Part shown: in pieces, positions 43,754 through 57,025 of the stretch | Numbering within the stretch: position 1 is the stretch's first letter | Layout of the letters: each line of letters opens with the position of its first letter | NCBI RefSeq assembly: GCF_964355755.1 | Contig: NC_092671.1 | Location: 33,995,304 to 34,059,303, forward strand | Origin: Antedon mediterranea | Lineage: Eukaryota > Echinodermata > Crinoidea > Comatulida > Antedonidae | Length of the DNA: 64,000 nt | Direction of reading: 5' to 3' | Program-made: the position numbers and the translations under genes | The notes under the pieces: model-generated | Told to the model about the DNA's origin: nothing | The model's input: the letters and a program-made list of their open reading frames with translations, nothing else | Databases searched by the model: none

Positions 43754-46700
43754 TTACAAAAATTGAAGATCGGTAATACACCCAAAACTATTAGCAGAAT
43801 AATTCACACGACATGGCAAATTAACGTTGAAATCAAAATGTAGATCTTCTGGTATTTGTAGTAGAGAATCATTTTCCATGTACATGTCAACAGGATACCT
43901 GCAATCAAAACAATCATTATAATAATCAAAATAGATATAAAATGTAATATTTTAAAGATGCATTGTCCCCCAAATACATGAAAAATTATTAGAAAAAAAA
44001 ATTATTAACATTAGACTTTAATGAAAGTAATCACTTTCATAAAAAAAAGAAGAAACAAAATCTTCACATCTTAACCAAAAGCAACCATTTTGACTATTTT
44101 TGCCTTAAATTATGGTATTTTTAGGTAAATAACTTTTTTCACCAATTTCATTAAACTATTATTTCATATTAAAATGACATATTGAACACAATTTTTTTTG
44201 GAAAAATTATTTTTTCAAAGTCAATTATATCACAATCACCAAATATAATATAAACAATTTAAACAATACAAAAAAGTACATACCCATCACTTTCATCTCC
44301 TACAGCCACAATTACACCATCAACTGAATTAACTCCGCCAGCCTACAGCACAAAAAAATCAAATGAAATATATTGAACATTGGTTATGATTTAATACACA
44401 TATAAAATAACCTTATCTACAACATATACACAACTAATTGATATTTATCTCTCACAAAAATAACCTAAATATAAAACAATATACAAATATTATGTTTTTT
44501 TATTCCTTTTTTGAGTTAAGACAACACTATCACACATTACTTTCAAACAACCTATAAATAATTTCTAACAAAATATTCCAATGTTTCAATATGACTTCCC
44601 AAGCTATTGATAGATATTGGCACTATAATACTTTCTATACATTTATTCAATATGATATCAATGTTGTTTTCATTCTAAAAACAAAACCACTGTTACATAT
44701 TCATTTACCAAAAAGTAATAAAAAAAAATGCATACCTCCAACACTGTTGATGGAGTACTTCTCAACTCTTTGTCTTCCATTACTAGTGCTGATAGGGTTA
44801 GTTCTTGATTTTTCATATCACTTGACACATTTGAGGCGGTCTCCCCCCACAAAACTACGTCGATACAATTATCTGGGCTACTGCCTAATGTCAACAATCT
44901 TCTTTTATACTTTGGTGTTTCGTAAAGTTCACCAACCTAAACCAACCAAAAAAACAACAAAGGCATGTGATGTTAAAACTGGTGCTATATTATATATTTT
45001 TGGGTTTCTTTTAATCTAGTAATTGATTATTAAAATTATATTACCAAATTAACAATTTTCAAATTATAATAGACCTACACTAATAGTCTAATAGTTTATA
45101 ATTATAATTTAAGTAATTTATACTACTGGTGAATATCTATACATTACTTTAATATGATAAACAACAAATGTTTATTTATCATATTCCATCATATTGCATA
45201 GTAAAACTGATTAATGAGTATCTAAATAAAGCATCCTAATATGATAATATAAATTCATTCATCCTCAAGTCTAAACAAAGTACGAAAGTTATAACTGTTC
45301 ATAACGTCGCTAGTTCCTTTAAGCACCTGTTTTTATTTCAACTTCAAACTTGTTAAGTAACTTATTATAAATACCACACCTTACAATTGAGGCTCAAAGT
45401 ACTTGTATGAAGAATCACATAAAAAGTAACAAATAAAATGTTTTAATGATTTTACTAACGTGTAAATTTCGAATTTTGTATACACAAACTTCAATATTTT
45501 CGTTTATATGGAGCACCAAAAGAGAAACTATAATAGAGGTTTAAAACTCAGTGGAATGCGTCTACTTTTTATGCATCTATTTATGAAATACACGTTTTGA
45601 TTTCCATTTTTTTTCCCAATAAAAATGTTGTAACATGTTACTTCTGAGAATGTACTGTTTTCAAAAAACATTAACCGACCCTAAATCAGCATAACTAATT
45701 AGTCTATGCCCGGGACTAAGACTAAAAAGTATATTATGTAAATCATTGAGGTATATAAACCTCAGTACACCTTATTATTATGAATTTGTCGATTTTTATT
45801 CTTCAAAGTTAATAAAGAGTAACATTTTAGTTGTATTGAAATTGACTAAATTGTTTTGAAATTGAACGTAATTTTCATCAATAGATGTATTAAACATACG
45901 AATTCCACTGATTTTTTTAGCCCTATATTATAGTTGCTTTTTTGGCGCTCCATAGAAATGTCAATTAGGGAAATTTACAAATCATGTGCAAAAAACACGT
46001 CTGAAAATCACTCAATTTAAAGGATTTATTTGTTACTTTTCCTTAACAAATTTAGAGTCGAAATAAAAGTAAGGTACGAAACGAAACTAGCTCATAATTT
46101 CACAACTGTGCTATAAGCCTAATCCCAGATTAAATCAAAAGAAAATGTTACCTTCATTACTGTCCCATTCAAAGATAGCCTCGTTTTCTTCGGGCTTCCC
46201 CTAGCTGCTGACATTGACACTGTCGGTGGTCTGATAAAATTACGAACAACTTCTATATTAACATCAAAATCAGCAATGTTTGTCAAAACCTTAAAATCAC
46301 AAAAGAAAAAGTTTGGTTAAAATAAAATATATATACACCTACCACAGTTTCGTAATTTCTTACTTCAATTTGTACTTGAACAGAAAATTGTATTTACAAA
46401 GCAGAATTTACAATTAACCTATACTGGCAATATGACATAGACCTAACACTCAGAAGAATTATACTCAATCATAATTTTGTCAATTTAAATGTTTTTTTAA
46501 TGTTATAAACAATAGCCTAGGCTACAAATTGCAAATTTCATGACAAAATTTAAATAAACAATCAATGAGTAAATTAATTTATAATAAACAATTTCTTCTC
46601 CCTATTCTGTTAATAACGTCTGTTTATTATTTATTATTCAATTGTTATCAACTGGTTTCTAAATCTAATTAAATGACATTGTATTATAATTGTTATCATG

Positions 46701-47097
46701 GATCATAATTATATATAAGTACCGTTTTAGTTTTTTAAGAACAATAGTGACGCACGGATTCTATTTTATATCAACATAGACATAGACCTATTAAATAAAC
46801 AATAATAATAATAATAATTTAATAAAAAATACATTAATTGCATACCTTAGATTTGTCTGTTAATTTCAACGAATTATTATCAAGGCTCGGTTTCACTTCG
46901 GTTATCATAACCTTTGTTCCCACTTCTAAGTTATATAACCGTTCTGCTACTACACTTTCTGTCTCATTTATAAAGCAATTCCTTACTTCTGTATCGCCAC
47001 ATTCCAATACTGAACCAACACCGAAGGATCTCCGCCCCTTGGAAGATTCCCTCCTTTCGAATTTTTCGACTATGTAAATCTTCCGTACTTTCGACAT
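43754..47097 (-). CDS. Five-exon gene, RPA1-like OB-fold protein (putative single-stranded DNA binding)
   Basis: Coding exons: 46846-47097, 46152-46289, 44736-44936, 44284-44342 and 43754-43898. Lengths are 252, 138, 201, 59 and 145 bases, 264 codons plus stop. All introns are GT-AG (donors AAG|GTATGC, AAG|GTAACA, GAG|GTATGC, GG|GTATGT) and acceptors follow pyrimidine-rich or TTTTAAG/TTTAG ends. The phases join with no internal stop. Exon 1 (MSKVRK start, VEKFERRESSKGRRS, SFGVGSVL, LEVGTKVMI) looks like half of a beta-barrel domain. Exons 2-4 give LSLNGTVMK, then CIDVVLWGETA and LRSTPSTVLE, patterns of an RPA70-type OB fold. Exon 5 ends in an acidic/aromatic tail. The ATG has A at -3. It has a credible promoter region upstream. 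No zinc finger is seen, so it is shorter than RPA70. Function is inferred from the OB-like motif only; it could be a host gene or transposon-borne. Confidence 0.75.
45305..46105. mobile_element. Inverted-repeat (MITE-like) element in intron 2 of the RPA-like gene
   Basis: Two arms of roughly 200-250 bases face each other. The left arm (GCTAGTTCCTTTAAGCACC ... AAAAAGTAACAAATAAA ... TGGAGCACCAAAAGAG) matches the reverse complement of the right arm (GGCGCTCCATAG ... GGATTTATTTGTTACTTTT ... CGAAACTAGC). Only the right arm remains in broken copy 4 (about 37440-37690), and a fragment lies at 30846. Target duplication not resolved. Confidence 0.6.
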
Positions 47098-47099
47098 CC

Positions 47100-47400
47100 T
47101 TTCCCAACACCTTGACTTTACATTGACTTTCCAACTAACTACTTTACTCTATCTTAACTTTTATGCAACAACGTCATATATGGAAATTTTTAACCAATCA
47201 AATACTCAATATAAAAATAAAGTGCGCATGTTCAGTCATTACCAAATAACTAAATACCCAATCACAACATAAAATATATCACATTTACCCCCGTCCAATT
47301 TTTTTTTCCATGACGAACGTGGGTAATTTACATAAATGGGCGTGGCTTAACCCGAACTACTCTCGCGCATGCGCGTATTGTCTACTTTCAGCAGACAGAG
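47100..47400 (-). promoter_or_regulatory. Candidate promoter of the RPA-like gene
   Basis: Within 270 bases upstream of the start codon lie a CCAAT box (47194-47198, inverted relative to the gene), an AAGTGCGCATGTTCAG block, a GC-box/KLF-like GGGCGTGGC (47338-47346) and a perfect NRF1-type palindrome GCGCATGCGC (47365-47374). The CCAAT and TGCGCATG parts are also kept upstream of broken copy 4 (about 38930-39010). The combination is typical of TATA-less housekeeping promoters; that reading is inference. Confidence 0.5.
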
Positions 47401-47639
47401 GATGCATACATGATACATGTTGACCAGAAGTGAAAAAAAAAACTATGCTAGGTGGCAGCACAAAATACTAGATTTAAATTACTATTTTATATTACATTTT
47501 CATGATTCCTTCAAGTTAAAAATTGAATTAAAAAATAAGTCTCGTAATTTAATCTTTCCTACACTGTATAACATATTTAGAATATTTCATAAATACAGTT
47601 ATATTCTGTTTTATACGGTGGCCCACAACTGTCACGCAC

Positions 47640-47720
47640 ACTATATAAATCATATTCACACAATTAAGGAAGGAATCACACAATTAAAGAAGAAATCACA
47701 CAATTAAAGAAGGAATCGCA
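47640..47720. repeat. Short minisatellite, about 20-bp unit
   Basis: Three to four units of CACACAATTAAAGAAGGAAT with small variations, just before the second HINE array. Confidence 0.7.
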
Positions 47721-47784
47721 TATAAACAAAAGAAAACGTGAAAATATAAAACGAAATGCACAAATAAAGAAGAAACGCGCAAAA

Positions 47785-48600
47785 ATATCCATTTCTAATC
47801 AACTTTCTACGCGTTTCAGGGCATTTTAAGCATTTCAAAAATTCCCACGCGTGCGCATTTTTTTACGCGCGCGTGCGCACGTAGCGCAGAAGCATCTTTT
47901 TTTTGCTTGATTTTTGTTTTTTCAGCCTTTTCTAGTAAATTTACCAATTTTCAATCAATTTCGACTTAAAATCACGTCATACGAGCACGTAGAATTGAAC
48001 AATTTGCGCGCGTTTTTGAAGAAAAAGTTCAAAAATTCGTCAAAATTATGCCTTTTTTAAAACAGTCATAGATTGTAAACTACGAGGTGAACTTTTTTTA
48101 AATTACACATTCTGTAAGTTGATGAGTTGTAGATATCGAATCATGCATCGATATGGCTAACAGGACATAGTGACGTCATCGTATGGCCACTCAAATATAA
48201 AATATAGGATTTTTGTCTCTTTCGTCATAGCTCATCACATTTAATTGAGCGCATCTCCACTTATCCAAATTCCATTTCCCCCCATTTTTTTATATTGTCT
48301 ATGCCAATCAATTATCTTTCGCATGATATACCGTTTTTAAAATTGTGATGACGTCATCATGTCCAAAAGCGTCAATAACTTGGGCCACTTATTTTTCACA
48401 TATTCTTCACTGTATGTAGTACGTATACAATATATAGTGTATACCGTGTATACTTAGACGTGACGTAAAATAGAGAGCGCACTAACATTTTTTCAATGGC
48501 ATAATGTTTTTCTCTGCGCAATATTCTACCGTATGACGTGCACGTGGCTTTTGCTCTGCGGATAACCTAACTCGTCCGTAGTGACGAGTTCAAATCTAGT
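47785..48600 (+). mobile_element. HINE family D, 5'-truncated copy
   Basis: Homology to D begins in mid-body (ATTTCTAATCAACTTTCTACG) and runs to an intact 3' end: GCGGATAACC, hairpin AACTCGTC / GACGAGTT, CAAATCTAGT. Two TGACGTCA palindromes lie near 48172 and 48349. It lacks about the first 0.4 kb of the family. Confidence 0.8.
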
Positions 48601-49754
48601 ATTTATTTCTTTCCTTACATCCTTCTCCCCCATTTTTTGTGCGCAGCGTATCTCTAATTCTGGCCAACATATGATTGTATAACTTTGTCAAAAGATTGCC
48701 CTGTAGCTGTAGATGTGCAAGAAACTTTTTTTTTCAAATTTCGAGTCGCGCAGCGTAAGTTACGCGCGATTTTGTGAATTTCAATGATTGATCATAGAAT
48801 AAAAACTAAAAGTCGTTTTGTATTGAAACTTGGTGAACATTTAAGTCATATAATGCGCAAAGTTTCTATGGATTAAAAATGGCATGTTTCATAAAAAGTT
48901 ACGCGCGAACGCGTATTTAAAATTTCAAAATGCGAAAAATTAATATCTAATCAACTTTCTACGCGTTTCATGTCATTTTGAGCATTTCAAAAATTCCCAC
49001 GCGTGCGCAATTTTTTTACGCGCACGTGCGCACGTAGCGCAAAAACATCATTTTTTTGATTGATTTTTGTTTTTCCTGTCTTTTTTAGAAAATTTACCAG
49101 CTTTCAAACAATTTCGACTTAAAATCACGTCATACGAGCACGTAGAATTAAACAATTTACGCGCATTTTTGATGAAAAAGTTCAAAAATTTGTCAAAATT
49201 ATGTCTTTTTTTAAACAGTCATAGATTGTAAACTACGAGGTGAACTTTTTTTAAATTACACATTCTGGAAGTTGATGAGATGTAGATATCGAATCATGCA
49301 TCGCTATGGCTAACCGGACATTGTGACGTCATCGTTTGGCCACTCGAATATGAAATATAGGATTTTTGTCTCTTTCGTCTTAGCTCGTCACATTTAATAG
49401 AGCGCATCTCAACTTATCCGTATTCCAATTTCCCCCATTTTTTTATATTGTTTAATTCAATCAATTATCTTTCGCATGATTCACCATTTTTAAAATTGTG
49501 ATGACGTCATCATTTTCAAAAGCGTCAATAACTTTGGTCACTTATTTTCACCTATTCTGCACTGTATGTAGAACGTATACAATATATAGTGTTATACCGT
49601 ATATACTTAGACGTGACGCAAAATAGAGAGCGCACTAACATTTTTTCAATGCCATAATTTTTTTTAGCGCGCAATATTCTAACGTATGACGTGCACGTGG
49701 CTTTTGCGCTGCGGATAACCTAACTCGTCCGTAGTGACGAGTTCAAATCTAGTT
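48601..49754 (+). mobile_element. HINE family D, copy lacking the 5' hairpin
   Basis: Starts ATTTATTTCTTTCCTTAC straight after the preceding CTAGT and ends GCGGATAACC, AACTCGTC/GACGAGTT, CAAATCTAGTT. Landmarks present: GCGTAAGTTACGCGCG, the ACGCGTGCGC block, TACGAGCACGTAGAA and two TGACGTCA sites. Confidence 0.85.
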
Positions 49755-49808
49755 TTTTTTTTTTTTGGTTATCCGCACTTGGCGGATAACCCCTTGTTAT
49801 TGTCAGGA

Positions 49809-49849
<41 letters not shown>

Positions 49850-51065
49850 GTTATCCGCACTTGGCGGATAACCCTTGTTATTGTCAGGATCTTTTTTTTT
49901 TTTTTTCTTTTTTTTTTTTTTCTATATTCTTCTTTCTTTCCACGAATTTTGTTGGTCGCATATCTCAAATTCTGGCCAACATAAGATTGTATAACTTTGT
50001 CATACGATTGACTTGTAGCTGTAGATGTGCAAGAAACTTTTTTTTTCAAATTTCGAGTCGCGCAGCGTAAGTTACGCGTGATTTTATGAATTTAAATGAT
50101 TGATCATAGATTAAAAACCAAAAGTCATTTTCTATTGAAACTTGGTGAAAATTTAAGTTATATCATGCGCAAACTTTCTATGGATTAAAAATGACATGTT
50201 TCACATAAAGTTACGCACGCACGCGCGTTCAAAATTTCAAAATGCGCAAAATTCATTTATAATCAACTTTCTACGCGATTCATGTCATTTTGAGCATTTC
50301 AAAAATTCCCACGCGTGCGCAATATTTTTACGCGCGCGTGCGCACGTAGCGCAAAAACATCTTTTTTTGGCTTGATTTTTGTTTTTTCAGCCTTCTCTAG
50401 TAATTTTACCAACTTTCAAACAATTTCGACTTAAAATCACGTCATACGAGCACGTAAAATCGAACAATTTGCGCGCGTTTTTGAAAAACAATTTCAAAAT
50501 TGTGTCAAAATTATACCTTTTTTTGAACATTCATAGATTTTAAACTACATGGTGAATTTTATTTTTGTTTACATATTCTGAAAGTACATGAGTTGTAGAT
50601 ATAGAATCATGCATCGATTAAGCTAACCGGACATTGTGACGTCATCGTTTGGCCACTCAAATATAAAATATAGGATTTTTTTCTCTTTCGTATAGCTTAT
50701 CACATTTAATAGAGCTCATCTCCACTTATCCGTATTCCATTGCCCTCCATTTCTTTATATTGTCTAGGTCAATCAATTATCTTTCGCATGATTCACCATT
50801 TAGAAATTGTGATGACGTCATCATGTCCAAAAGCGTCAATAACTTTGGTCACTTATTTTCACCTATTCTGCACTGTATGTAGAACGTATACAATATATAG
50901 TGTTAAACCGTATATACTTAGACGTGACGCAAAATAGAGAGCGCACTAACATTTTTTCTATGCCATAATTTTTTTTAGCGCACAATATTCTAACGTATGA
51001 CGTGCACGTGGCTTTTGCACTGCGGATAACCTAACTCGTCCGTAGTGACGAGTTCAAATCTAGTT
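49755..51065 (+). mobile_element. HINE family D, copy with two stacked 5' hairpin modules
   Basis: Two modules with stem GGTTATCCGC / GCGGATAACC start at 49767 and 49849. Each is followed by TTGTTATTGTCAGGATC and a long T tract (over 35 Ts in the first). One D body follows with a complete 3' end. The long T/A tracts produce meaningless open frames with poly-Lys or poly-Phe. Confidence 0.85.
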
Positions 51066-52220
51066 TTTCTATGTTATTCTTCTTTCTTTCCCAAAATTTT
51101 GTGTCACGTGTATCTCAAATTCTGATCAACATTACATCGTATAACTTTGTCAGAAGATTTACCTCTATGTGTAGAAGTGCAGGACAGCTCGTTTTTTTAC
51201 TTTAGAGTCGCGCAGCGTAAGCTACGCGCGATTTTATGAATTTCGCGTATTTAACATAGACTAAAAAGCAAAAGTCATTTTGTAATGACACTTAGTGAAC
51301 ATTTAAGTCATATCAAGGGCAAACTTTCTATGGATTAAAAATGGCATGTTTGACATAAAGTTACGCGCGCACGCGCGTTTAAAATTTCAAATTGCGAAAA
51401 ATTCATTTCTAATCAACTTTCTACGCGTTTCAGGTCATTTTGAGCATTTCAAAAATTCCCACGCATGCGCATATTTTTTACGCGCGCGTGCGCATGTAAC
51501 GCAAAAACGTCTTTTTTTTGCTTGATTTTTGTTTTTTCAGCCTTTTCTAGTACATTTACCAATTTTCAATCAATTTCGACTTAAAATCACGTCATACGAG
51601 CACGTAGAATTGAACAATTTGCGCGCGTTTTTGATGAAAAAGTTCAAAAATTTGTGAAAATTATGCCTTTTTTTAAAAAGTCATAGATTCTAAACTCCGA
51701 GGTGAAAATATTTAAAATTTCAGATTCTGGAAGTAGATGAGTTGTTTTTCTCGAATCATGCATTGATATGGCTAACCAGACATTGTGACGTCATCGTATG
51801 GCCACCCGAATATAAAATATAGGATTTTTTTCTCTTTCGTCATAGCTCGTCAATTTAATAGAGCGCATCTCTACTTATCCTTATTCCATTTCACTCAATT
51901 TTTTTATATTGTCTAGATCAATCAATTACCTTTCGCATGATCCACCATTTTAAAAATTGTGATGACGTCATCATGTTCAAATGCGTCAATAACTTTGGTC
52001 TCTTATTTTCACCTATTCTGCACTGTATGTAGTACGTATACAGTATATAGTGTTATACCGTATATACTTAGACGCGACGCAACATAGAGAGCGCACTAAC
52101 ATTTTTCAATGCCATAATCGTTTTATTTTTTTGCGCGCACTATTCTAACGTATGACGTGCACGTGGCTTTTGCGCTGCGGATAACCTAACTCGTCCGTAG
52201 TGACGAGTTCAAATCTAGTT
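51066..52220 (+). mobile_element. HINE family D, copy lacking the 5' hairpin
   Basis: Body starts TTTCTATGTTATTCTTC after CTAGTT and ends with the full D 3' terminus. Two TGACGTCA sites (near 51787 and 51963) and the TACGAGCACGTAGAA motif are kept. Confidence 0.85.
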
Positions 52221-53782
52221 TATTATTCTTCTTTCTTTCCGCCACTTTTGTACGCGACGTTTCTCTGCAACGTGTTAACATAACATGTTGTAACTTGGTA
52301 AACCTTTAGACATTTAATTGAAGATGTGCAGCCAAGCTTTTGGACGCTGTCAGAGCCGCGTAGCGTAAGTTACGCGCGATTTTCTGAAAATCTTAAATTG
52401 ATCATAACTTCGAAACCGATAAATATTTTTTAACGTAACTTGCAGCCACGTTTTCTTCACATCAATGGCTAATTTTTTCAATCTTTAGAACATTTTTGGA
52501 CACTAGAAAGTTTGCGCGTAAATTGCGTTTGAAATTTTAAAATGCTCCAAATTTGTACACGCTGTTTCTCTGGAACGCGTAAACATAACATGTTGTAACT
52601 TGGTCAACATATAGACATTTAACTGAAGATGTGCAGCCAAGCTTTTGGACGCTGTCAGAGGCGCGTATCGTAAGTTACGCGCGATTTTCTGAAAATCTTA
52701 AATTGATCATAACTTTGAAACAGATAAATATTTTTTAACGTAATTTTCAGCCACGTTTGCTTTACATTAATTGTTAACTTTTTTATCCCTACCGAATTTT
52801 GTAACATTAGAAAGTGCGTGCGTAAACGGCGTTTGAAATTTTAAAATGCTTCAAATCAATTTCTGATAAAATTAGAGCACGTTTCAGGTCATTTTAAGGG
52901 TTTAAAAATTGCCACTGGTGCGCATATTTTTACGCGCGCACGGCGCAGGGAACGCGTATGAGCTTTTCTTTTACATACATTGTGTTTTTCAAACTTAGGT
53001 TAACAATATTAAGTTATCTTATTCACTTTTCAACTTGAAATGGCGTTCTACGAGCACGTTAAACATGACTGGTAGCGCACGAAAACGTCAACAAATTGTG
53101 AAAATGTTGCAAAATATGTCTACTTTTAAAAGTGATACAGTTCATCAGAATGCAAGGTTACCCCCATTTTTTATTTTATTTTATTACAGTCTATGAATCG
53201 TAGGTCTGATTTATTATAGTGTTGAATGTTAAAACGTGTTTGATTGCTACATTATTTGCATATTAAATATAATTTTCGAAATTTTTATCATCAAACAAAC
53301 AATAACATATTCAAAGAGAAAAACAATAAACATAACGTTTATCTTTTTTCTTTACATGTTAATATATAAAACTTGAAAGTATGCACTTTGCTAATATGTC
53401 ACTGTTTAAAATTTGTGAAGATTTCATCATAGTAAAATTTATGATTTAAGTTTGATATGTAATAATCAACTTGCATCGATGGGATTCACGACATACCGAA
53501 TGAACGAGGACTCTTTCTTCGGATTTTCTTCAGCAGGTGCAAATATGGCTCGATGTGTAGTGCAACCGACTTTGGTATCAGAGGTACCGGGTTCAAATCT
53601 CATCACGGGAAAACAATTAAATAAAAGGATTTGTTTGGTTATTACACTGAAAGGGCAGTTTTAATTTTGAATTGGCTACTTTTTGGAAAAGTCATAACTG
53701 AGAAGTACTTTAATTCGCAAGATACGTTTTGTTGCTGGCGGATAACCAAACTCGTCCTCAAGTGACGAGTTCAGATCTAGTT
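52221..53782 (+). mobile_element. HINE family B (long form), copy B3 lacking the 5' hairpin
   Basis: Starts TATTATTCTTCTTTCTTTCC and contains the 5' body segment twice (from about 52250 and again from about 52556, each with GTTAACATAACATG-like, GCCAAGCTTTTGGACGC and the GCGTAAGTTACGC region). The normal B body and 3' end (GCGGATAACC, AACTCGTC/GACGAGTT, CAGATCTAGTT) follow. B1 and B2 have the segment only once. Confidence 0.85.
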
Positions 53783-55463
53783 GGTTATCCGCCTCAAGCG
53801 GATAACCTTTGTTATTGTAGTGTTACTTTTTTTTTTATTGGTTATCCGCCTCAAGCGGATAAGCATTTGTTATTGTAGTGTTACTTTTTTTTTTTTTTTA
53901 TTATTCTTCTTTCTTTCTCAGATGTTGTGCACGCGTTTTCTCTTCAACGTGTTAACATAAAATGTTGTAACTTGGTCAACATTTAGACATTTATCTGAAG
54001 ATGTACAGCCAAGCTTTTGGACGCTGTCAGATCCGCGTAGCGTAAGTCACGCGCGATTTTCTGAAAATCATAAATCGGTCATAACTTCGAAACCGATAAA
54101 TATTTTTTAACGAAATTTTCAGCCACGTTTTCTTCACATCAATGGCTAACTTTTGGAATGTTTAACAAATTTTTGGAGATTAGAAAGTTTTCGCGTAAAT
54201 TGCGTTTGAAATATTTTACTCTTCTTATTTTGTGCACGCTGTTTCTCTTCAACGTGTAAACATAATATGTTGTAACTTATTCAGCATTTAGACATTTTAC
54301 TGAAGTTGTCCAGCCAAGCTTTTTGACGATGTCAGAGCCGCGTAGCGTAAGTTACGCGTGATTTTCTGAAAATCTTAAATTGGTTATAACTTCGAAACAA
54401 ATGAATATTTTTTAACGTCATTTTCAGCCACGTTTGCTTCACATCAATAGTTAACTTTTTTAACGCTACCGCAATTTGTAACATTAGAAAGTGCGCGCGT
54501 AAACGGCGTTTGAAATTTTAAAATGCTTCAAATCAATTTCTGATTAAATTAGAGCACGATTCAGGTCATTTTAAGCGTTTAAAAAATTGCCACTGGTGCG
54601 CACATTTTTACGCGCGCACGGCGCAGGGAACACGTATGAGCATTTATTTTACACGATTTGTGTTTTTAAATCTTCGGTTAACAATTTTACGTTATTTTAT
54701 TCACTTTTCAACTTGAAATGGCGTTCTACGAGCACGTTAAACATGACAGGTTGCGCACGAAAACGTCAACAAATTGTGAAAATGTTCCAAAATATGTCTA
54801 CTTTTAAAAATGAAACAGTTCATCAGAATGCAAGGTTACCCCCATTTTTTATTTTAATTTCTTGCAGTGTATGAATCATAGGTCTGATTTATTATAGTGT
54901 TGAATGCTAAAACGTGTTTGATGGCTACATTATTTGCATATTAAATATAATTTTTGAAATATTTATCATCAAACAAACATAAACTTATTCAAAGAGCAAA
55001 ACAATAAACATAACATTTATCTTTTTTCTTTACATGTTAATATATAAAACTTGAAAGTATGTACTTTCATAAAATATCAGCGTTTAAAATTTTTGAAGAT
55101 TTCATCATAGTAAAATTTATGATTTAAGTTTGATATGTAATAATCAACTTGCATCGAGGGGGTTCACGACATACCGAATGAACGAGGACTCTTTCTTCGG
55201 ATTTTCGTCAGCAGGTGGTCATATGGCTCGATGTGTAATGCAACCGACTTTGGTATCAGAGGTACCGGGTTCGAGTCCCGTCACGGGAAAACAATTAATT
55301 AAAAGGGTTTAGTTGGTTATTACACTGAGAGGGCAGTTTTAATTTTGAATAGCCTACATTTTTTGGAAAATTCATAACTTGGAAGTACTTGAATACGCAA
55401 GATACGCTTTGTTGCTGGCGGATAACCAAACTCGTCCTCAAGTGACGAGTTTAAGTTCTAGTT
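53783..55463 (+). mobile_element. HINE family B (long form), copy B4 with two stacked 5' hairpin modules
   Basis: Hairpin modules start at 53783 and 53840 (GGTTATCCGCC stems), each followed by TTGTTATTGTAGTGTTAC and a T tract. The 5' body segment is duplicated (about 53910-54230 and 54230-54540). The 3' end is slightly altered: hairpin AACTCGTC/GACGAGTT followed by TAAGTTCTAGTT. Confidence 0.85.
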
Positions 55464-57025
55464 ATTCTTCTTTCTTTCTCGGATTTTGTGCACGCGTTTT
55501 CTCTTTAACGTGTTAACATAACATGTTGTAACTTCGTCAACATATAGACATTTAACTGAAGATGTACTGCCTAGCTTTTTGACAATGTCAGATCCGCGTA
55601 GCGTAAGTTACGCGCGATTTTCTGAAAATCTTAAATCGGTCATAACTTCGAAACCGATAAATATTTTTTAACGAAATTTTCAGCCACGTTTTCTTCACAT
55701 CAATGGCTAACTTTTGGAATGTTTAAAAAATTTTTGGAGATTAGAAAGTTTTCGCGTAAATTGCGTTTGAAATATTTTACTCTTCTTATTTTGTGCACGC
55801 TGTTTCTCTTCAACGTGTAAACATAATATGTTGTAACTTGTTCAGCATTTAGACATTTTACTGAAGTTGTCCAGCCAAGCTTTTTGACGATGTCAGAGCC
55901 GCGTAGCGTAAGGTACGCGTGATTTTCTGAAAATCTTAAATTGGTTATAACTTCGAAACAAATGAATATTTTTTAACGTCATTTTCAGCCACGTTTGCTT
56001 CACATCAATAGTTAACTTTTTTAACGCTACCGCAATTTGTAACATTAGAAAGTGTGCGCGTAAATGGCGTTTGAAATTTTAAAATGCTTCAAATCAATTT
56101 CTGATTAAATTAGAGCACGATTCAGGTCATTTTAAGCGTTTAAAAAATTACCACTGGTGCGCACATTTTTACGCGCGCACGGCGCAGGGAACACGTATGA
56201 GCATTTCTTTTACACTATTTGTGTTTTTAAATTTTCGGTTAACAATTTTACGTTATTTTATTCACTTTTCAACTTGAAATGGCGTTCTACGAGCACGTTA
56301 AACATGACAGGTTGCGCACGAAAACGTCAACAAATTGTGAAAATGTTGCAAAATATGTCTACTTTTTAAAATGAAACAGTTCATCAGAATGCAAGGTTAC
56401 TCCCATTTTTTATTTTATTTTCTTGCAGTGTATGAATCATAGGTGTGATTTATTATAGTCTTGAATGTTAAAAAGTGTTTGATGGCTACATTATTTGCAT
56501 ATTAAATGTAATTTTTGAAATAATTATCATCAAACAAACATAAACATATTCAAAGAGCAAAACAATAAACATAACGCTTATCTTTTTTCTTCACATGTTA
56601 ATATATAAAACTAGAAAGTATGCACTCTCATAATATGTAACTGTTTAAAATTTGTGAAGATTTCATCATAGTAAAAATTATGATTTAAGTTCATTATGTA
56701 ATAATCAACTTGCATCGAGGGGGGTTCACGACATACCGAATGAACGAGGACCCTTTCTTAAGATTTTCTTCAGCAGGTGCTCATATGGCTCGATGTGTAG
56801 TGCAACCGACGTTGGTATCAGAGGTACCGGGTTCGAATCCAATCACGGGAAAACAATTAATTAAAAGGATTTATTTGGTTATTACACTGAAATGGCAGTT
56901 TTAATTTTGAATAGGCTACCTTTTTTTGGAAAAGTCCTAACTGAGAAGTACTTTAATACGCAAGATACGTTTTGTTGCGGGCGGATAACCAAACTCGTCC
57001 TCAAGTGACGAGTTTAGATCTAGTT
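55464..57025 (+). mobile_element. HINE family B (long form), copy B5 lacking the 5' hairpin
   Basis: Starts ATTCTTCTTTCTTTCTCGG after CTAGTT. It has the duplicated 5' segment, is very similar to B4 throughout, and ends AACTCGTC/GACGAGTT and TAGATCTAGTT. Confidence 0.85.

Larger units (their letters stand above)
39546..47550. repeat. Segmental tandem duplication, unit 2
   Basis: Second, longer unit, carrying the intact RPA-like gene. Compared with unit 1 it keeps exons 3 and 4 and the full intron-2 inverted-repeat element. It begins with GTTAAAGGATGGTCTTATCTG, parallel to GTTGAAGGGTGGTCTAGATT at 32691. Divergence between units is substantial, so the duplication is not recent. Confidence 0.8.

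Noticed and set aside
44591-45019. 142-codon + strand frame
   Set aside because: It lies antisense to exon 3 of the - strand RPA-like gene, which has conserved splice sites and paralogues; the + frame has no family resemblance.
49720-50070. Poly-Lys and poly-Phe open frames on opposite strands
   Set aside because: Direct products of long T tracts in family D hairpin modules.
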